From positions 5,022,001 through 5,086,000 of the forward strand of contig NW_020825289.1 of assembly GCF_003286085.1 (NCBI RefSeq): 64,000 bases of DNA, read 5' to 3'. The notes beneath the pieces are model-generated. The model was not told the origin of the DNA, ran no database searches, and saw only the letters and a program-made list of their open reading frames with translations. The translations under genes were made by a program, and so were the position numbers. The DNA comes from Drosophila persimilis (taxonomy: Eukaryota; Arthropoda; Insecta; Diptera; Drosophilidae). The stretch's first letter is position 1. Every line of letters begins with the position of its first letter. Positions 1 through 12,430 of this stretch are shown here, piece after piece.

Positions 1-566
1 AGTGGCAGCATTGGCAGCAAAGCCATGGCAACCACAACCTTTCAGGCAAAAAGTCCAAGTTGCCCGAGCAAAAGAGTGTTTATAGTTTATTGTTGATTGA
101 ACACTAATTAAGTTTCCCAGTGCGAAAAGTTTTGGCCTGGACAGAGCATCTCTCCATCTCTCCATCAAGATGGAGGCTGGAGATGTGGCTGTGGATGGAC
201 AGCCGCTTGATTGGTTTTGTTACACCACCGCCCCCTCTTCCCCCAACTACCCCAAGATGTTTCGCTTGGACTCCCCCATCATGATGGACTGGAAATGGGT
301 GCTAAAGTTTCTCTAAAAGAACTTCTGCTGTGCATTTAATAGCAATAATAATTTGTAGTTTGTCTATTACATACTACTCCTAGTGTGCAATCTATGTGTA
401 GATGTTGCTATCGGGTTTGGGTTCGGGTTCGGGTCGGGGTGGGGCTTCTGCTTCTTGTTATGATTCTGGTTTTGCTTCGAGAAAAACTTTATAATTTCCA
501 TATCCCAGAGCATTCACTTTATTTTGCCTCCCAACTTTGTATCTTTGTATCATCTTTGAGTGCGTA

Positions 567-605
567 TGTGTGTGTGTGTGCGTGTGTGTGTGCGTGTGTG
601 TGTGT
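567..605. repeat. (GT)n microsatellite with GC interruptions
   Basis: Near-perfect GT repeat of about 39 bases. The open frames across it are only Cys/Val readings of the repeat. Confidence 0.95.
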
Positions 606-3483
606 TATTCGATCAATTTTCTTTTGCATACTTTGTGGCGAGTAGTTTTTTTTTTCTGTCCATCTCTGGAAAAACTTGCCCAAGTCTTTCAGGCAAAATG
701 CATTTCCGCAATTATTTTACAAAAAGGCAATCTAATTGCTCTCTTAACCCGCCTCCACACCGAGCTCCCCTCGCATAGCAAATCATTTTTGCACTCGATT
801 TAAGTGAATCCTCCACTCATTCATATTTTCATGAATTTTTGTATATAGTATAATGTCATGCTATGCGAATAAAGTTTTTATTTCGAATTTTAATCAAGGA
901 GAATTGCAAATATTTAGGCTATGATTGATTTCCTTTCCTTTCCCCTTTCTGCCACAAGTCCTTTCCCGTTTCGTCCTACAATCTCTGTGAAAATATCTCC
1001 TCTCAAATCTCCCGTTAAACGCAAAACACATAAAAATCCCGAGCTTTTATGCAGTACAGCCTCTCTCCTTAAGCCAAAACTGCCCACAAAAAAGGGGGGC
1101 GACAACTCCCCCACCCCTACTATTCTAGCGTCTCCAACCCCTTGCCACTTGAAAGCGAAAAAAATGTTCTAAAAATGTGTGCGTTGTTGGCTTGTTGCTT
1201 TTGTTTGCCATTTTATGCGGCGGAACTTTTTTTTTTTTTTTTGGGAGTCAAGCACTTCTCTTCTTTTTTTGTGCTTTTGGTTTTTTGTTTTGGCCCAACG
1301 CCTTTTGGTAAATTAATGCGAAAATTTTTCGTGAAATGCGAAAATTTCGCGTTTTATTTTTTGCCCCCATGAGGCGGGTGGGGGTGTGGGATGGGGGCAT
1401 GCCGTGTGTGTCTGCAAGTCGGCGAGTGGTCCCCGTTGTTTGTTTGAGTCTGGTGCCTCTGGTCGCCTGTCCACCTGTCTATGCCCTGCTTGATTGATGG
1501 TTATTATGCGCACTTGTACGGCCAGAGACTACTCCAGTACGTTGTGTATAGTGTGGGGGCTATGGGCAGAGTGTCGAGTGGAGACCCTGGATCGTGGACC
1601 CTGGACCGTGGCCATCATCAATGCCAACACCCCGTCGCTCACTTTTTATTTTACATATCAAATAATTGAGAGAAAAAAAGAAGAATGTATTAGGAGGTCT
1701 TGCACCCCCGCATTGGGGGTTGGTACCAGCCCGAGTAAAGGGAGTGCCGCTTGATTAAAATACCTGCCGGTTATTTGCATTAATTTTTGCACATTTTTCC
1801 TCTCGGGGTGTCTTAATTTCGACATTTAATGCCCTGACCCGAGGAACTTCATTAGCCTTCAGCCACAGGCACACCAACAGCAGCATCAAGATCTACCTGA
1901 AAGAGCAAAGTCGAGCTCCATCTTGCACACAGTTTTAGCATTCAATTACTGGAAAAGTGTTTGCTTGGGGATTGCGTGAAGGCGGTGGGTAGACGGTTGA
2001 AAGCTGTATTTACTGGATCGTTCGCTGGAGAGCGGGGGCGGGGGTGGCGATACACAGGCGCCTGCTGGAAGGATTGGTATACCTACAAATGAGATCTTGG
2101 AAGGGAAAAGAGAGAGCCTATAGTGGGATATCTTCGGGTGGGCATTTGGCCTTTCTTATCCCCTTTGTCTCGACTGCCTCTGTGTCTTTCTATGCCTATG
2201 TGTAGTTTACTTTCCCATTCTGCCCCAAAAAACCAATTGCTGTCTGCTCTCCTTCCATCCACCCACCTCCTCCTGCTCTTCTCTCTTTTTTATCTGTATC
2301 TGCTTTGACTGTGTCTCTGTCCCTCTCCATGTTTGCTCCGGTTGGTGCCTAAAAAAATGTTAGTGCCCCTTCTGCCACACACACCCACTACAGCAGTCAA
2401 CAGCACGCAGCCATCACAGAAAAATTTCACCCTACCACTAGGACACCCTAACCCCCTCCCCCCCCACTCCCCTCCACACCACCCACATCAGCCCACGCCA
2501 TTTGTCGTTATCTGCAGCCTTCTATGTAGACACTAAAAATTTTTCATTTCCAGGCAGTCGAAAAAAACAAAGACAAAAAAAGATTTTCCTTTTTTGCTGT
2601 GCAGCAAACATTTTCGCGTATTTCTAAAAACAATTTCTACGCGCAGCCACCCCCCACCACCCCACTCCACCGCCCAATGTGGGCCGTAAATGATGAAATG
2701 CGTGAAAACTACACGAATACATATGCAGCGCTGGCTGCACCCACACAGACACAGACACATACTCATGCACATTCGGCGCTGCAGGATGAAAGCGGAAAAA
2801 AGAAAAGAAAACGTTGTGCCTCCTTTATGTATCCCAGACTAGGCTCCGCCCTGCGTTTGGCTGCGTGCTGCAGGAGCTGGAGGGGTAGCGGGATGGGTGG
2901 ATGGGCGGAGAAGCAGAGCTGCGGATGGGGGCGCTAGGAATGGAAAAAAAACTATAGCCGGGCCCAGGCTTGGCTTTTGGGATTGGTATTTGGGTTTCGG
3001 TTTGGGGGTTGCAACTAGCGGCGCTCTGTCAGTGCGCTGCTGCAGCTGCTGCTGCTGATGCTGCAGCCACTGCCACAGTCGCCGCCGCTCTGCCTCTGCC
3101 ACTGGCACTGCCACAGCGTCGTCCTGTCGTTGTTTATCGCTCGTTGGAGCCTACTTTTTGGCGTCTCCTGCTTCTTTTCGTTCCTCCATTTTTTCGGGCC
3201 CATGCCATGGACTCGGGGCCTGCCAACCGCACGCTTAGTTTGCAATTAAAACGAAAGATGCTCCCCATTTGTTGTTGCTACTTGCCCCATCTGCCTCCAC
3301 TCCTTTCCCCTCCGCCTCTTTGCCCCATGTTGCAGTTAACTCGTTCTATGTGCTGGCTGTTCCCTTTTTTTCCCTTTTTCTTGTTGCTTATTTATGTACT
3401 CGCTTTGCGCAGTCAACGCCAGCGCTGGAAAAAAATCCTAAGCTGAATTTGTCTTTTAATGAAAAACCGTCGCCTTGCCTCAA

Positions 3484-3511
3484 TGTGTGTGTTCGTGTGT
3501 GTGTGTGTGTC
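3484..3511. repeat. (GT)n microsatellite
   Basis: GT dinucleotide repeat with one TC interruption. Confidence 0.9.
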
Positions 3512-3741
3512 TGTGGTTGCCACCAGAGACCAAAACGAACCGCCAGGCAAATGACAGTTGTGCATTGTGGTTTCGCATGGAATTCATTTCATTTCGGGGC
3601 TCGGGCATTATTTTCACCATCCTCTGATTCCATTCGCCGGGAAAGATCGAATCGATATAGAGATGTAGAGATGTAGAGAACTTTTGCAACGATTTTTGAT
3701 TGTTGAGAAGAGATCTAAGCTGATTATTTTTGTCTTTTCAG

Positions 3742-3805
3742 GATAATGTGGCAACTTAAGCCTGGAGGAAGAAGAGACCAGGAGTCCACCAGGAAAGATC
3801 CTTAA
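3742..3805 (+). other. Candidate exon after a strong 3' splice site
   Basis: A good plus-strand acceptor ends at 3741: a branch-like GCTGAT at about 3718-3724, a T-rich tract, then CAG. Just inside the presumed exon an ATG at 3746 opens 19 codons (MWQLKPGGRRDQESTRKDP) to a TAA at 3803-3805. An AATAAA hexamer follows at 3921-3926. This would fit a 3' terminal exon, coding or not, of a transcript from the left edge of the window. No matching donor was identified, so it may be a cryptic site. Confidence 0.22.
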
Positions 3806-3929
3806 CGAAATGGAATCTATCCGAATGGACCATATCGGACCTCAACTCATGAACAGGTTATAGAGGCCGCAATAGATATACAATAATACTAATGGGCAAT
3901 CGATGCCTGTCTTCGAATACAATAAATAT

Positions 3930-6600
3930 CTGATTTACGGTGGAGATAGATACTTTATACCGATGGATGGTCCATTTCCGAACAATTATCAATTACAATG
4001 GAAAGGGATTAAAGAGAAATTATCAATAATAGTAATCGTTTATAGAGGATCTCTTTTTAGTATACTTTGTTAGATGAAAAAGAAGGTACAGAAGAAGGTA
4101 TCCACATATTTGGGAGATGAGTTGAAAAGAATTCAATGAAATGATCGAATTACGAGGGATAGTTGCCATGGGAGTGCCCTGCTACTGGCCGTTTCATTTG
4201 CTATACCAAGAGGGGCAAAAATGGGGCTTCGAAGTAGACGGAGTGGCATTTATAGACCTGGCTTGCACGCCAATCAGAAGTGTGGCAAAAACTTGCTAGG
4301 CCTTGCGGCATTTTCCTTTCGATTGAGTTGAGCCATCGCAATGGCATGCAATCTTTTCATGTTCCTGTTAATTGTTAAATCATCTTAGTTTCTTAATCAA
4401 TGATTCCCTTTGAAGGCCTGCGTTGTCAGCCGGGCCTTATCACACAGGCTGGGGCAGTGACAACTGACTGGCAACTGCATCCGCATCCGCATCCGCATCA
4501 AATATGCTGTCAGTGCGGGTATGTAGCCGTGACCCCACTCTATGCTGCTGCACTTGGCTTGGCTTTGCATGCAGTTTGCTTTTCGGTGTGTGCCTGCAAC
4601 ATGTGGCATACGCACTATGGACCATATGGTCAGAGGCCTGTTTTCAGAGTCGCCACCATTCATGGCCTTTTTTATGTACATATGTATATAGATATTTATT
4701 TAACACATTTTACACACATGCCCACACATGTGCATACACATACATATATGTACATACATTCGCAATGCAGTTTGACTTTATTTGATTTCTTTTTGTTCTC
4801 TTCATTGGAACTCCTTTTTTTTGCGTTTGTTTTTGTTCATCTTTGTTTGAACGCTCTTCGCAGTGGGGTTCAAGGTCGCATCACCAAAAAAGTCCGCCGA
4901 GTCGAGTGTTCTTTATATGTATGGGCGATATACATATGTACATAAGTGTGTGTGTACTGTACTCCTGTTTGTATGTGTGGATCAATGTCTGATTTATTGC
5001 AGCTCGTGCCATTGCACTTGATTGTGTCCCAAATTCCAAACACACACACATACACCCACACACAAGGATATAGAGCGTATAGATGCCAAAACAACGGCAG
5101 GCAGTGCAGGTGTGAAAAAATGCATGAAAATGCAGCGAGTGCATTCCGGGCGTCCCCTGCAGTTCATGCACTCTACCTGCTGACCCTGAACGTGGTCAAG
5201 CCCATTCTACTGCCAATTCGTTTGCCTTATTTATGTTACATTTTTACCCTAGATTTCATTTTCATTTCGATTTTGAAAATATAGGCCCCCGCTGCGTATG
5301 CGCAATGCACGGTTAGAGCAGGGTCTTCTTTGTTCTAAGCAATTTGTGAAAATCCAATCCAAAGCTGGACTTGGAGGTCATTGTAGTTGATTCTGGCATC
5401 CTCGAAGATATGTCTGGTATAGCATGAATCATCATCAGATGCGAATCTCCCTGGTCAAACTTCCGGCACCTTTGGGGACGGACACACTGTCGGTGACTTA
5501 TTGAGTACCTCTTCGATCGATAGCAGACTTTGTTCTATCCTTTGCTCTGGCTCTTCTCTTCTTTTTGTACATTTTTTCCCTTAAATTACTGAGCAAATAA
5601 TTCATAATTCATGTGGGCGCGCTTTAATTTACAATCGTTTGTTACTCGTCTGCCGGTCGATGGTGGCTTAGGACCAGAACGTGGACCCCGGCAAAACCAC
5701 AACCTGTGCATGGTGGTCAGTGGCTGCTCACTGACCGGACCCAATACCAATCCCAAGCCAATGCCCCATCTCCGCCTTCCCAAGCCAAATCCGCGTACCC
5801 ATTTTCCCCATTTTCTCTATGTATTTTTGGGAGGGAAAACATTTTCGCCGCCAGCTCCAGAATGCCGGGCGATTGTTCAATTGTTTTGCTAACTTTGCCT
5901 CGTTGTTTGTGCTGTTGTTTGCCCCCTGAACGCTTTCCATTTGACTTTGTTTTTTGGCGCAGACACGCGGTTTTTTCGGTGGAGAAGAAGCGATTGTGGT
6001 GGGGTCGGAGTGGATGTGGGGGCCGGTACGTTATGTGGCATGTATATGAGATGGGAGAGGCGCAGCAATTGTACAATTTTTCTCTCATTCGTTTCTTTTT
6101 TTACACATATTTGTGTTATATTTGCCATGGTTTTATTTTCTGTCTCTGATATCAAGCGGCAATCGGTTTTCCCTTCTTTCGCTGCCGCTGCCGCTGTCGC
6201 TGTCCCTGTCGCTTTCCCTCATTCTCCCGCTTCCTCTTTCTTTCCTTTTGCTTTTGGTTCCATTTTACTATTTTTTGTCAGTCTCCAACCGACGGGGCCT
6301 GGGTGTTTCAGGCTGGGGATCATGCCCCCCCCCCCCTCACTCTGGTGGTGGGTTTAACATTTGAAATGGTCATCGACGCGCATTTTAAATGATCTATGTG
6401 TGTAGTGGAGTGTGTCTGCCCCCTGCTTCTTACGGGCAAGTGTGTGTGTATGGCCTTTTAATGGGCGCTGCAGGGCGTGGCATTTAGCTGAGCCGTGTTT
6501 TTTATTATCTTGCTGCTGTGTCTGAGCGGAAAAGAAAGAAAACCAAAAAATTTGTAGTGCGAAAAAGGAAAATTCTGCCTGATAATTAATTGTTGCTCAT
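3930..6600. other. Non-coding stretch
   Basis: AT-rich from 3930 to 4150. There are CATCCG hexamers at 4480-4498 and TACATA/CACACA-rich DNA at 4670-4770 and 5038-5066. C-rich DNA lies near 6325. I see no convincing exon. Confidence 0.5.
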
Positions 6601-6707
6601 ACTCGGCTATGCCTCATGCTACAGGACGGGGCAACACACATAATCAGGCCTCGTGTGTGTCGTGTCGCCTGCGTTCGTTGTTCGTTGTTGTTTTGTTGTC
6701 GTGCGCC

Positions 6708-6709
6708 GA

Positions 6710-6740
<31 letters not shown>
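6708..6740. repeat. (GTC)n trinucleotide repeat
   Basis: About eleven GTC/ACG-type units without interruption. They read as Asp, Ser or Arg runs depending on frame, none of it credible coding. Confidence 0.95.
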
Positions 6741-6944
6741 CTCCGATTGGCTTAGAAAATTGCGAATAGGCTTGGCCGGGACTCGCTCTGCCCAGACGCT
6801 TTTCCGCTGCAAAATCACAAAAATAATCAGTAAAAAAGTAGCAACGCATATTTAACTGTGCAAAAGGTAGAGAAAACTCACTACTGGCGTTGCTTACTGT
6901 CTGCTTTTGGGGATTACCTTCGGTTCATGCATTCTAAGCTCTGG

Positions 6945-7040
6945 GAAAGAGAGAGAAACAGCAAGAGAGTGAAAGAGAAAGAGAGAGGGAGAGGGAGTGC
7001 AAAGGCGTAAAGAGATTTGAGAGAGCGCTTAAGAGAGCCA
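6945..7040. promoter_or_regulatory. GAGAG-rich cluster
   Basis: Interrupted GAGA/AGAGAG runs over about 95 bases give many matches to GAGA-factor and CLAMP-type sites. There is no adjacent Inr or exon that I can support. Confidence 0.3.
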
Positions 7041-7079
7041 CCGAAGAGAACAACAGTTGTGTTTGGATAGCATGGCGTA

Positions 7080-9530
7080 TGCTTGATTTTTACTAGGCGT
7101 TTTCAATACATTTTTCAGATAGTATTATGTACTATTTCTGAGGATTCCTCAAGCAGGAATTGTTGGTGATGAGGATAATTAGAAAATGTGTGCAAGAATG
7201 CAAGTGTTTTCTGTGTTTGGATGGGCTTTTATGGGCTAATGAGTCCATAGAATAATCCTCTGACATAATTAATAAATAATTAAGGAAGTTCCTCGCTCTC
7301 TATCAATCTCCTGAAACCTTATTAATCTCCATCACTTGTCCAGTCAACCTTGAAAAAGATCTATCCAGCCCCCAATTTCCCACTCAAAGTTTTCTTACTC
7401 GATTTCCCGCTCAAAGAACTAAAAGCAAACCCCTGCGGACTCCCTTTGAGTGAAAGAAAACTACCCTCTGCGCTGGAAAAGCCATTTCCCCTACGCTGCC
7501 GCCGTCGACTGCAACTGAACGACGACTGCAACGGCGACTGCGGCTGTGGCAGCCTTCTCCTGCTGGCAGCGACGCATTAGTTTGCTGCGACGCCGCTAAC
7601 CTCAAGCAGAGCGGGAACCGGAGCCAGAGCCAGAGCCAGAGATGGAGCCGCAGCACAGAGCCCGTCATTGTCAGGCATCGTTGTTGCTACTTATATTTTC
7701 CTCGTTTCGCCTTTTTTGCGCCATTTATTTTTGCGCGCTTTTCCACGAAATTTTGTGATTGGTCACGACGACGACGAGGATGCTGAGGAAAACGATGAGG
7801 ATGACGATGACGACAACGACAACGACAGCGACAACGACGGCGCGGAAAATGCCCCATGTGTATGTGTGTGCGAGTGTGCGTGTGTGTGGCTCATTTTTTC
7901 CGCGAGTCGCGAGCCGGGACTTGCCGTCTCTGTTCAGCGCTTTTGGGGGATGGCGCTGGCGCATTTCTTATTATGATTAAAAAGATAAGCGGCAGGAGCA
8001 GGGGGTGGGAGCAGAAGCAGAGGAAGAGTTAGAAGCAGAGGCAGAGGCTGGGGCGGGATCCACCTCCTTTGGTTGGCCGCTTGACTCCGCAATTTATGTC
8101 CTCCGTTTGCCGCTTCTCTTTTTTCTAATGAGCATCTCCAGATTAATTGGATTTTTTGTCGCTTGCTGGTGTTTGCCCGGAAAATTAGTTTTCCGGCTCC
8201 TTCTCCACGAGCCGCTGGTTAATGGAAGGCGCTGCCCCACACTCTGGGGGCTGGGAGACTGGGGGAGCTGTTCTAAACTTGACCCAAAAGCCAACCTGAC
8301 CAATAGAGACATTTTTGACATCTTTCCAGCCGGTTCGATGGCAGTGTCCGCCCTTCGACTCCACTTCCCGTTTCCTGTCTAACAAATATTTCGTCTGCGC
8401 GTCGTCTTGTGTCCTTGAAAATCAGCATTCGCCCAGCTGAGGGACCGGCATAGACGCCACAAGAGTCGACAGTGGGAAAGCATCGTTTATATGTATATCT
8501 TGTTTTCCCTTTTTTTTGTTTTTCTTCGTTGCATGACACTTTGGCAATTGGCTTGGGGCAGGGTTCGGGACGGAGCTTAGCACCACACCACCCCACCCCA
8601 CCCCAGTGGTCTCGCCTGCCATCGACACATGTCCTCCAAGAGTGTCGTCTGGCAATCCTTTTGCTCCAGTTCCAGTGCCAGTCTCTGCCTCGGTCTGTGT
8701 CTGGCAGAAGCCTTCGAACCGGAAGCGCTTTCTTTGCGCTCAAAAGTTGCACCACAGTTTCTGTTTCATCTCCAGCTGTTCTTTTGTTTTAGCCTCGTCT
8801 CCCTTTTCCACCGAGCAGGTGAGGGTGGGAGCTCTTCAAGTGAAGAGCTTGCTGGCTGTTTTTCAGGCATTGTTTGGCCAAGAAGAGACTGCCCAATGGG
8901 GAGTTCATGGACCCCTTAAGCCGTGTGACCTTATTTTTTGCACAGGGAGGTAACTTTGCAATTCTTAGCAACCGAATATGAGGAGAGTTCCAGTATCTAA
9001 ACCACCTTAAGCTTTGGTTTTAAATGAATTATTATTTAACAATTGTCTGTCAGTTTTCCCATGTCGAACCTTCCATTGAAATGTAATTTTTTATTCGGGT
9101 TCTATTCGGGTCACTAGTATTACATGTGGCCGTTACAGCAAACTCATATTTAATTTTCCTTCTTTTTTTGTTTTTAATGGACATTGCCGACATGCCTCGT
9201 GCAAAATAATGAAATTTATTATCTGCGGCCAAATCCATTAAATTGTAATACAATTTCGAACAGTAAATGGAAAAAAAACGACAACCATTTGCTCGGAAAA
9301 GCACGGATTTTCTTAAATTTTGTTGTCCCTCTTTGTTTTGTATTGTGATGTGGCAGACAAATATTTTGCTTTTAATTTGCTGCTGTTAAGCCAAATATGA
9401 TAAAGCAATTTGATTAGCCGCCGTCAGCCGGGCCTATCCTTCGGTGTCCTGGCCGTCGCTTGCCCCTGCACCGGCCGGGCAGATGAGTGACAGAGCTAGA
9501 CACAATGGACAAAGTAGCCGGCCGGCCACG
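7080..9530. other. Non-coding stretch
   Basis: Contains the acidic-looking GAC tract, GGCAGAG-type short repeats near 7990-8055, and CCACCCCA pentamers at 8581-8604. No splice-bounded exon was found. Confidence 0.45.
7764..7840. repeat. Imperfect GAC/GAT triplet tract
   Basis: About 77 bases of GAC, GAT and AAC triplets. The plus-strand frame reads as an acidic Asp/Asn run and is not considered a gene. Confidence 0.85.
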
Positions 9531-9532
9531 CC

Positions 9533-9739
9533 ATGACACCGGAAACGGAAGTGCCGCTGTCAGATATTGACATGGCGACAAATGCGACGCCATTCAACTT
9601 TGAGATTGTAGCACAGCTTCCCTTCTCTCTCGTCACTCTGGCCCTTTGTCTCGCTGCAATGCAATTAAACTATTTCCGTGTTGCCTGTCCAGAGTCCAGT
9701 CCTTGTCGCAGAGTCAATAAAAATTCAAATATAAATTGA
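9533..9739 (+). CDS. Small ORF (68 aa) with a hydrophobic segment and overlapping poly(A) hexamer
   Basis: ATG at 9533 opens 68 codons starting MTPETEVPLSDIDMATNA, followed by a hydrophobic run FSLVTLALCLAAM that could be one membrane segment. AATAAA occurs inside its last codons (9716-9721) and again shortly after the stop. There is no leader evidence or recognised family, so this could be a micropeptide gene or chance. Confidence 0.13.
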   Translation: MTPETEVPLSDIDMATNATPFNFEIVAQLPFSLVTLALCLAAMQLNYFRVACPESSPCRRVNKNSNIN

Positions 9740-9786
9740 TATTAAAATCTTTATTAATAAATAACCCCGCCATGGAAAAAAACACT

Positions 9787-9849
9787 GCGCCAATGGCGGC
9801 GACTTTCAGGCTGGGCCTGAAGCCGCCAGGTTATTAGTAAATTGGGCGC
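9787..9849. other. Nested hairpin
   Basis: TTCAGGC (9805-9811) pairs with GCCTGAA (9815-9821) across a 3-base loop. GGCGGC (9795-9800) pairs with GCCGCC (9822-9827) around a 4-base bulge. Outside these, GCGCCAAT pairs with ATTGGGCGC with one bulge across an asymmetric spacer. A structured RNA is possible, but expression is unknown. Confidence 0.35.
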
Positions 9850-10138
9850 CAAATAACTATGGATACTTTTTCCATATATAGTATAGCTCTATATCTGTCT
9901 GACTGGGGAAGTCATTGGCCTCCTTGTGGCCAAGTGTCGGGGCAAGGCGCACCGACAGTGGCAGTAGCAAATATATTATAATATTTGCTTTAAATGTATT
10001 AAATATTTTTATATTTATACTAAATATATTTTGTTTTAAAGTGTTTTATATTTAAATATGGTTGTATTTCTCTTAGTGCATGGCTGCCGAACTAAGATTA
10101 GCCATTAAAGTGGTTTTACAACAGTATATGGAAGGGTA

Positions 10139-10209
10139 TTAGTAGCTCGAAGTGAAGGAGTCCCTTCTCGACTTCAAATCCTTTACCGAATTCCTGAAAA
10201 AGCTACTAA
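10139..10209. other. Hairpin with 9-bp outer stem and inner stem-loop
   Basis: TTAGTAGCT (10139-10147) is perfectly complementary to AGCTACTAA (10201-10209). Inside, GAAGT/ACTTC and GAAGG/CCTTC form a second stem with the loop AGTC (10149-10175). The total length of about 71 bases is in the pre-miRNA range, but the lower part is branched, which is not typical. Confidence 0.35.
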
Positions 10210-10946
10210 ATGAGGCTTAGCAGCAATACCCATAACAGAATTGGCCAACATCATCGTCTCGTATTCCTGGTGGTCGCCGGCTCAGTGCGAGGGCAAGCCG
10301 TTGGCCGGCCCGGCCGCCCAGTTGACTCGCGCCTGGCCTGGCCAAGATTTACACTTCCTCGTCCATTGTTAACATTTACGCCATTAACCTGCGTTGGCTT
10401 TTAGTGATATTCCACAAGAGGCCACACATCTTCAAAGGTTTTCGCTGTATCTCCACTGCGCCTCCTGCTCTCTGTTGCATATTTGGTGCAATTAAAATTT
10501 TCGTTCAGCTTTTCTTGGATCACCTCGTTTTTCGTGGGTCCCTGCCGGGGTCTTGTAATAATTTCTACTTGGTGGGGGGAGTGGACAGTGGGAGGAGTGC
10601 GACTGGACCGCGCCTAAGTCACTTGCGCTGTCCTATGCAAATGCAATTGCCTCGTCTATAAATTAAATTATGCTTGCGAATTATGCATGCATAGCAGCGT
10701 CAACGGGCAGCGGGCAGCGGGCAGCGAGGCAGCGAGGCAGTTGGGGCAGCTGGGGCATCTGAGGCAGCGGGCAACGGGCAACGGCTATGCGGTGCAGCCA
10801 AATGCAAGACTCCGGAGTCCGGGACCAACCGCTGACAACAAAAGCTGTCTCTGCCTCTGCCTCTGCCTCTGTGCTTGTGTGTACGCGAGTATCTGTGTGT
10901 GGCGGCCGCAATCGTAGTGCACTAATTCACATTTGATGTTCGTCGA

Positions 10947-11186
10947 ATGCGTTTGGTCAATGAGGTTAAGTTACATGACGATGGAGCAGCAGCAACAGGA
11001 GATGGCAATGAAGGCGGAGCAGCAGCAGCAGCAGGAGTTCAGCATCTATTGATGACGCTGATGGGGCTGGCAGCCGCAGAGTCGCGCCTGGCAAGGCACA
11101 GCCTAGGCGATGGCTTGAGGTTCAGGTCTAGCTCTTTTACCAGTTTTCGGCCTGCTGCAAGCTGCAACTCTGCCATGGCATGCTAA
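10947..11186 (+). CDS. Small ORF, Ala/Gly-rich (79 aa)
   Basis: ATG at 10947 opens 79 codons ending in TAA. The first third (MRLVNEVKLHDDG) is followed by GCA runs from a CAG repeat and then a mixed stretch with GVQHLLMTLMGLAAAESRLA. The frame lacks splice sites and no domain is recognised. Because part of it is repeat-derived I consider it probably a chance frame. It is listed because its second half has protein-like composition. Confidence 0.12.
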   Translation: MRLVNEVKLHDDGAAATGDGNEGGAAAAAGVQHLLMTLMGLAAAESRLARHSLGDGLRFRSSSFTSFRPAASCNSAMAC

Positions 11187-12039
11187 TCGATGATGTTGCC
11201 AAATACCTTTCCCCCTTGCTGCTTACCTTTTCTTAGCTGTAATTACACTGCGACCAGCGTCCAGTTCAGCGGGGATGACGTTTGGGTATCATGCCAATTT
11301 TCTTTGATTTAAGTAGAGCCATTTTTTAATGATTTCTGACAGCTTTAATTAATCCTTATTTCTTTTTTAGTTTACGGTTTTACTTTATAATTATTCTTGG
11401 AATAAAAAAAAAATTTTCTTATTATTTTCACCTACTAAAACTAAAATTTGATATAAATAATGTGAGTTTAATTTATAATTATGAAAATCTTGCCCCAAAT
11501 TATATTGAAAGCTCTTCTTGGCATTTCCTTGGCTTCACATATATTTTAAATATATTTTGGACTTTAAGGATACAAATCTTGACTAATCTTTTCAGTTTTA
11601 ATTGATTTTGCAACATCATTTGGGAGGACACACACTTCTCTGCACTTGAGGCATCAATCATCCTCAGCATCGGTTTTAAATACGTTCCTGAAGCCATCGA
11701 CTAAACTAGAACTTTTGACACATTTTAGGAGCGTTCCAGGGCATGCCACACCACGCCGCACCACGCCACACTCCACATGTCGCATCACTCATGCCCCAGT
11801 TGGCAATTGAGTGAAAAAAGTACCCACTGCCACGCCACCCAAGCAATTAGTGGAGTCTCCCGCCCACACACGACCTATCCCACTGGGCAGGTTGCATTCC
11901 CCGTCCCCCCCACTCCTTCTTAGGAAACCGGATTCCGCTCTCTCTCTCAAAAGTATTTACCCACTCCGCTCCACTCCCCCCCACCACTGGCCATCGAACT
12001 GTGTCTCCATTTCTTCTCCGCCTCCTTCCTCTTGAGTTG

Positions 12040-12430
12040 ATTTTGGTTTCTTTGTGCTCACGTTTTGCTTAACTCAACTGGAAAAGCTCTCTTTCTGCCG
12101 CTCTCCTCTCCTCACCTCTGCTCACCTCTCCTCCCTTCAGTGCGCCTCGCCCACGCACTGCTTGAGCAGGCCGACCTGCTTTCTTTGCTCTCACGCCTTG
12201 GCTTGCTCGATTCGGAAAGCTCTCTTCTGCTCTTTTGCCGCTTGGGGTAATTTTGTTGCTCTCGTCTCACTCGGACTCGGAACGGTCAGCACTCTCGTTC
12301 GTTGAGTTTTGTTTTCCCCTTTTTTTTCCTGCTTCTCCTGCCCACTCGTCGGTGACGTCACGGTCGCTGCTCCAGTTCTTGCGGCATTCCTTGGCTCTCG
12401 AAGCCGTTTGGGGGGCCCGCAGATGCAGAT
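12040..12430. promoter_or_regulatory. Pyrimidine-rich promoter-like block
   Basis: Dense CTCTC, CTCACC and TTCTGC motifs, plus a CRE at 12353, stand out from the flanking sequence. No clean Inr with matching DPE or TATA was found, so this is only a candidate regulatory region. The open frames across it are low-complexity Ser/Leu readings and are not proposed as genes. Confidence 0.25.
12353..12360. promoter_or_regulatory. Palindromic CRE/ATF site TGACGTCA
   Basis: Perfect TGACGTCA within the pyrimidine-rich block at 12.0-12.4 kb. It is the consensus for CREB/ATF-type bZIP dimers (established knowledge). Occupancy is inferred only. Confidence 0.5.

Larger units (their letters stand above)
1..3717. 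other. Non-coding stretch
   Basis: Mixed composition, with a T16 run at 1227-1242, C-rich tracts near 2440-2500 and 2640-2680, and a CTG-rich part near 3040-3070. The open frames seen are short and built on biased composition. I see no gene, but the acceptor at 3741 could end an intron lying here. Confidence 0.5.
9740..12040. other. Non-coding stretch
   Basis: Very AT-rich at 9960-10060 and 11330-11480. It holds the two hairpins, GGCAGCG repeats at 10705-10785 and CTCTGC hexamers at 10848-10870. No strong gene signal apart from the listed small ORF. Confidence 0.45.

Noticed and set aside
7668..7976. Acid-rich open frame (Asp/Asn run)
   Set aside because: The run is a direct reading of a degenerate GAC/GAT repeat. 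There are no splice sites or other coding signs.
8945..8956. AG followed by GTAACT (possible recursive splice point)
   Set aside because: The bases after GT do not match the donor consensus well, and the acceptor and donor are not juxtaposed.
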